From NCBI GenBank assembly GCA_903932865.1, contig CAIZHQ010000015.1, positions 124,001-188,000 on the forward strand: 64,000 nt of DNA, given 5' to 3'. Made by a program: the position numbers and the translations under genes. Numbering within the stretch: the stretch's first letter is position 1; each line of letters opens with the position of its first letter. The notes beneath the pieces are model-generated. The model was not told where the DNA came from, did not search any database, and was given only the letters and a program-made list of their open reading frames with translations. Source of the stretch: an uncultured Burkholderiales bacterium. Lineage in GTDB: Bacteria > Pseudomonadota > Gammaproteobacteria > Burkholderiales > Burkholderiaceae_C. Shown one piece after another: positions 60,612 to 64,000 of the stretch.

Positions 60612-61160
60612 ATGAAAAAGCATTTCTGGTCGGTGTTGATGGTCTCGGTGGCCCTGGCGGGCTGCGCCTCTGGCGTCAAACTCGATGACGTGCCCGTGGA
60701 AGACAAGTCGGCCAAGCCCAGCGCCAGCGGCGTGGGCGTTCAAGGCATTGCTGCTGGACAAGGTGGCGCTCAAACAACCAGCAGCGTAGCGGCTGTGTCT
60801 GTCGGCCAAACCGCGGCAGGCCAAGGCCCTGTTGGCATTGCCCATGTGGTGTTTTTTGACTACGACAGCTTTGTGCTTCGCCCTGAAGCCCGTCCCGTGA
60901 TCGCTTCGCATGCCCAATTTTTGCAAGCCAATAAGCAGCGCAAAGCCAATCTGGAAGGACACACCGATGACCGTGGTGGCCGTGAATACAACCTGGCCTT
61001 GGGCCAAAAGCGCGCCGATGCGGTGCGCCAGGCGCTGAGTTTGCTGGGCGTGCCCGAATCGCAGTTGGAAGCCGTGAGCTTTGGCAAGGAAAAGCCCTTG
61101 GCCAACGGCGCTTCTGAGGCCGATCAGGCACAAAACCGCCGCGTTGAAATCCGTTATTGA
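60612..61160 (+). CDS. pal: Peptidoglycan-associated lipoprotein Pal
   Basis: Outer-membrane lipoprotein anchoring to peptidoglycan. The 182-residue protein has a lipoprotein signal with lipobox VALAGC near residue 19, a Gly/Ala-rich linker, and an OmpA-like domain with VVFFDYDSFVLRPEARPVI, the peptidoglycan-binding LEGHTDDRGGREYNLALGQK and NRRVEIRY at the C-terminus. ATG 60612 (MKKHFW) gives the correct signal. It lies between tolB and cpoB. Confidence 0.95.
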   Translation: MKKHFWSVLMVSVALAGCASGVKLDDVPVEDKSAKPSASGVGVQGIAAGQGGAQTTSSVAAVSVGQTAAGQGPVGIAHVVFFDYDSFVLRPEARPVIASHAQFLQANKQRKANLEGHTDDRGGREYNLALGQKRADAVRQALSLLGVPESQLEAVSFGKEKPLANGASEADQAQNRRVEIRY

Positions 61161-61168
61161 GGTCTGCC

Positions 61169-61978
61169 ATGCAACACGATCGATCCGTCTGGCGCAGTGC
61201 TGTGATGGCGCTGACCCTTGGCTTGGCGGGTTTGTCCAACCCAGCGCAAGCGGCCTTGTTTGGCGGTGACGACGAAGCGCGTCGAGCCATCCTTGATTTG
61301 CGCCAGCGTCTGGAGCAGTCTCAAAACGCCACCCGCGCCCTGATCGAGCAAAACGCGCAGTCTCAAAGTCAATCCCAAAACCAGGCCACTGCCCAAATGC
61401 GTAGTGCGCTGCTGGATTTGCAAGGCCAAATCGACCGCCTCAAATCAGAACTGGCGCAAAGCTTGGGCGCACAGGAGCGCTTGGCGCGTGACCTGACTGA
61501 ATTGCAGTTGCGTCAAAAAGACGTGCTCAGCGCGGTCGACGCCCGCTTGCGCCGCTTCGAGCCTGTGCCCGCCACCATCGATGGCCGCGAGGTGATGGTT
61601 GACCCTGTCGAGAAAGCCGACCATGACAAAGCCATGGCGCTGTTTCGGCAGGCGGACTTTGCTGCTGCCCAAGTTGCACTGGAATCCTTTGTCTTGCGTC
61701 ATGGGGCCAGCGCCTATGTGCCCTCGGCCTTGTTCTGGCTGGGCAACGCCCAGTACGCCAACAAGGCTTACAAAGAGTCAATGGCAAATTTTCAAAAGCT
61801 GCTGAGCATGGCGCCAAATCACCCGCGTGCGGCCGAGTCCATGCTGGCCATCTCGAATGTTCAGATTGAACTCAAGGACATGAAGGCGGCGCGTAAAACC
61901 CTGGAAGATTTGATTGCCGCCTACCCTCAGGCCGAAACGGCGGGCACCGCCCGCGAGCGCCTGAGCCGCCTGCGCTGA
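61169..61978 (+). CDS. cpoB: Cell division coordinator CpoB (YbgF)
   Basis: Periplasmic protein coordinating peptidoglycan synthesis with Tol-Pal constriction. The 269-residue protein has a signal peptide ending SNPAQAA, an N-terminal coiled coil (ILDLRQRLEQSQNATRALIE), and C-terminal TPR repeats starting at HDKAMALFRQADFAAAQVAL near residue 155 with YVPSALFWLGNAQYANKAYK following. It starts 8 bp after pal. ATG 61169 is chosen; the frame opens at 61157 inside pal. Confidence 0.92.
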   Translation: MQHDRSVWRSAVMALTLGLAGLSNPAQAALFGGDDEARRAILDLRQRLEQSQNATRALIEQNAQSQSQSQNQATAQMRSALLDLQGQIDRLKSELAQSLGAQERLARDLTELQLRQKDVLSAVDARLRRFEPVPATIDGREVMVDPVEKADHDKAMALFRQADFAAAQVALESFVLRHGASAYVPSALFWLGNAQYANKAYKESMANFQKLLSMAPNHPRAAESMLAISNVQIELKDMKAARKTLEDLIAAYPQAETAGTARERLSRLR

Positions 61979-61984
61979 CATCCG

Positions 61985-63097
61985 ATGGTTTTGTTTTCCG
62001 AGGATGAAGTCCAGCAGTTGGTCTACCAGGTTCAGGGGGCCAGCTTCGCCTTATCGCTGATGGCGGGGGTATTGATTCATCGGGGGCACTTTTGCACCAT
62101 GGGTGCCATCAGCGATTGGGTGGTGATGCGCGACGCCACTCGGCTGCGGCAATGGGCACTGGCGGTGGCGGTGGCCACGGCCGGTTTTGGCTTGATGGCC
62201 TGGCTCGGCTGGATCAGTCCGCTGAACACCATTTACGCTTCTACCCGATTGGCGTGGCTGTCGGCACTTTTCGGTGGTGCCATGTTCGGTACCGGAATGG
62301 TGCTGGCGTCGGGCTGCAGCAGCAAGTCCTTGGTTCGTCTGGCGGCCGGCAACCTCAAATCCCTGGTGGTTTTGCTGGCCATGGCGGTCTCGGCGCTGGC
62401 GGCCATGCGCGGCTTAACGGCGGTGTGGCGCGTGCACGGGTTAGACACGGTGGCCATTGATTTGCCCTACGGCCCTTTTGTCGGGCAGTGGTTGTCTGCT
62501 TTGGGTGTGCTGGACCTGCGCACGGGCTTGGGCATCAGCGCAGCGCTGGTGTCTTTGCTCTTGCTGGGGTGGGTCGTCAAAGATCGCCGTTTCCACTCGG
62601 TGTTCAACTGGGTCACGGGTGCGGGTCTTGGCTTGCTGGTGGTGGCACTGTGGTGGGTCAGCGGCGTGATGGGTTTTCTGCCTGAACACCCGCAAACCCT
62701 GGAGCCAGTGTTTCTTGCCACCCACAGCGGCCGCATGGAATCGTTCAGCTTCACGGCCCCTGTAGGCTATTGGCTCGATGCCCTGCTGTATTACAGCGAC
62801 GGCAGCAAACGGCTGACCCTGGGCATGGTCACGGTGGCCGGTGTTTTGGTAGGGGCTTGCCTGAGCGCATTGCAGCAAGGCAGCTTTCGTTGGGAGGGCT
62901 TCACCGACCGAGCCGATTTGGTTCGGCATTTGGTCGGTGGCGCGCTCATGGGCACAGGCGGCGTGCTGGCGATGGGGTGCACTCTGGGTCAGGGCATGAG
63001 TGGTCTGTCGACCTTGAGCTTGGGCAGCCTGTTGTCGGTGCTGGGCATCTTTGCAGGGGCTTGGGCCGCTTTGCATTGGCAAATGCGCGAGGTTTGA
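61985..63097 (+). CDS. YeeE/YedE family membrane protein (sulfur-compound transporter)
   Basis: A 370-residue protein with about nine hydrophobic segments. The family repeat motifs with conserved Gly and Cys are visible: GVLIHRGHFCTMGAI near residue 28, GTGMVLASGCSSKSLVRLA near 100 and MGTGGVLAMGCTLGQGMSG near residue 325. Such Cys-containing motifs conduct thiosulfate in TsuA-type members. It is 6 bp after cpoB but functionally unrelated. The exact substrate is not determined. Confidence 0.85.
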   Translation: MVLFSEDEVQQLVYQVQGASFALSLMAGVLIHRGHFCTMGAISDWVVMRDATRLRQWALAVAVATAGFGLMAWLGWISPLNTIYASTRLAWLSALFGGAMFGTGMVLASGCSSKSLVRLAAGNLKSLVVLLAMAVSALAAMRGLTAVWRVHGLDTVAIDLPYGPFVGQWLSALGVLDLRTGLGISAALVSLLLLGWVVKDRRFHSVFNWVTGAGLGLLVVALWWVSGVMGFLPEHPQTLEPVFLATHSGRMESFSFTAPVGYWLDALLYYSDGSKRLTLGMVTVAGVLVGACLSALQQGSFRWEGFTDRADLVRHLVGGALMGTGGVLAMGCTLGQGMSGLSTLSLGSLLSVLGIFAGAWAALHWQMREV

Positions 63098-63147
63098 GCC
63101 CTCTCATTCGCGCTTCGCCTTCGCTTCATTTTTTGCAAGACCAGTCC

Positions 63148-63939
63148 ATGAGCCAAATGCCACAGATGGAAACAGACGACGACACCCGTCGGTTCGGCGG
63201 TCTTCAACGCCTGTATGGGGTGACCGGTGCGCAGCGCATTCGGCAAGCGCATGTCGTGGTGGTGGGGATCGGTGGCGTGGGCTCTTGGGTGGCAGAAGCC
63301 CTGGCTCGCAGCGGCGTGGCGCGTTTGACCCTGATCGACATGGACCACATTTCAGAGTCCAACATCAACCGCCAAATCCACGCGCTCAGCAACACCACGG
63401 GCCAATCCAAGGTGCTGGCCATGCAAGAACGCATTGCCCTGATTCACCCGCAATGCCAAGTCGATGTCGTGGACGATTTTGTGAGCCCTGAGAATTGGCC
63501 TGCGCTTTTGCCCTGCATGCCCGATGCCCTGGTTGACGCCTGTGACCAGGTCAAGGCCAAAGTCAGCCTGGCCCAATGGGCACTGTGTGAAGGCGTGGGC
63601 TTCATCACGGTGGGGGCCGCTGGCGGTAAACGCCTGGCGCACAAGGTCGATGTGGACGACCTGTCGCGCATCACCCACGACCCTTTGCTGGCGCAGTTGA
63701 GGTACCGGTTGCGCAAACACCATGGTGCCGCCAGGGGCGACAAAAGCATGGGCATTCAAGGTGTCTTCAGCCGCGAAGCCGTGGCCCCACCGGATGCCTC
63801 GTGCGACTTGGAAAGCGACGGCTCGCTCAACTGCCACGGCTACGGATCAGTGGTCAGTGTGACGGCTACGTTTGGCATGTGTGCAGCTTCAGAAATATTG
63901 AATTTTTTAGCGTCTACCCCAGAGAAGGGGAAAAAATGA
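63148..63939 (+). CDS. tcdA: tRNA threonylcarbamoyladenosine dehydratase
   Basis: E1-like enzyme (CsdL/YgdL) cyclising t6A37 to ct6A37 in tRNAs. The 263-residue protein has RRFGGLQRLYGVTGAQRIRQ at the start and the nucleotide-binding GIGGVGSWVAEALARSGVAR near residue 38. The adenylation motif SNINRQIHALSNTTGQSK is near 72, with VDACDQVKAK and the C-terminal SCDLESDGSLNCHGYGS. ATG 63148 fits the family; the frame extends back to 62770 inside the YeeE gene. A tRNA gene begins 45 bp downstream. Confidence 0.94.
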   Translation: MSQMPQMETDDDTRRFGGLQRLYGVTGAQRIRQAHVVVVGIGGVGSWVAEALARSGVARLTLIDMDHISESNINRQIHALSNTTGQSKVLAMQERIALIHPQCQVDVVDDFVSPENWPALLPCMPDALVDACDQVKAKVSLAQWALCEGVGFITVGAAGGKRLAHKVDVDDLSRITHDPLLAQLRYRLRKHHGAARGDKSMGIQGVFSREAVAPPDASCDLESDGSLNCHGYGSVVSVTATFGMCAASEILNFLASTPEKGKK

Positions 63940-63943
63940 CGCT

Positions 63944-63949
63944 ATAATT
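63944..63949 (+). promoter_or_regulatory. Candidate -10 of the tRNA promoter
   Basis: Perfect TATAAT starting 5 bp after the tcdA stop and 34 bp before the tRNA 5' end. No good -35 is visible 17 bp upstream. The element overlaps the right arm of an inverted repeat (TAGCGTC 63909-63915 / GACGCTA 63939-63945). Confidence 0.5.
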
Positions 63950-63983
63950 TGAAGCTTGCCTGAGTGCACTGCACCGCAGCAAA

Positions 63984-64000
63984 GGGACCATAGCTCAGTT
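63984..64000 (+). tRNA. 5' end of a tRNA gene (truncated by window edge)
   Basis: GGGACCA (7-nt acceptor strand), then T8 and A9, the D-stem GCTC and the D-loop start AGTT. These 17 bases match the standard tRNA 5' pattern exactly. The anticodon lies outside the window, so the amino acid cannot be assigned. Confidence 0.85.

Overview
The window is dense, mostly single-copy chromosomal DNA from a betaproteobacterium, most likely Burkholderiales and probably Comamonadaceae (a Limnohabitans/Rhodoferax-like freshwater type is my guess). Reasons: the gene orders ftsH-folP-glmM, rpsF-priB-rpsR-rplI and hom-thrC-moeA-moaD-moaE, a monomeric NADP isocitrate dehydrogenase, a TctC/Bug-type periplasmic binding protein, a Lys/Ala-rich SWIB protein, and DUF1840 and DUF192 proteins. 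No CRISPR array, rRNA, intact insertion sequence or prophage was seen. Layout: 1-3653 holds the end of ftsH, then folP and glmM. 3757-9274 is a PEP-synthesis module: ppsR opposite ppsA, then a large Na+:solute symporter. 9370-12394 is the ribosomal/primosome operon followed by dnaB, which has a perfect DnaA box upstream. 12416-15319 carries reverse-strand phoH2-like, bcp and DUF498 genes. 15441-21505 is an aminotransferase, threonine biosynthesis and molybdopterin genes. 22176-26556 is clpB and a thiamine-diphosphate enzyme. 26671-36096 is the most irregular part: a SWIB gene, a 650-bp AT-rich regulatory region, aceA, a four-gene purine-nucleoside cassette, a decayed copy of the aceA 3' end with its terminator, and the convergent gene icd. 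36354-43660 is the classical thrS-infC-rpmI-rplT-pheS-pheT-ihfA operon, with several RNA hairpins and a rare AUC start for infC. 43683-50397 holds DUF1840, DUF192, cold-shock, clpS-clpA, HerA-like ATPase and yebC genes. 50407-57340 holds purD, an acyltransferase, hemF, nadD, rsfS, rlmH, maf and rng. 57347-63939 holds msbA, tolB-pal-cpoB, a YeeE/YedE transporter and tcdA. The window ends inside the first 17 bases of a tRNA gene. How the genes work together: AceA and Icd compete for isocitrate, and their genes converge on a shared intergenic region. The cassette between them encodes a complete inferred route (adenosine to inosine, to hypoxanthine plus ribose, to ribose-5-phosphate) with its own secreted binding protein. 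It is bracketed by direct repeats of the aceA 3' end, which suggests it was inserted between an ancestral aceA/icd convergent pair. PpsR/PpsA plus the symporter may form a monocarboxylate-uptake-to-PEP unit. Most other genes are housekeeping and look intact. I found no clearly novel multi-gene defence or mobile system. The best candidates for follow-up are the aceA-flanked nucleoside island, the paired operators upstream of aceA, and the leader structures in the thrS-pheT operon.
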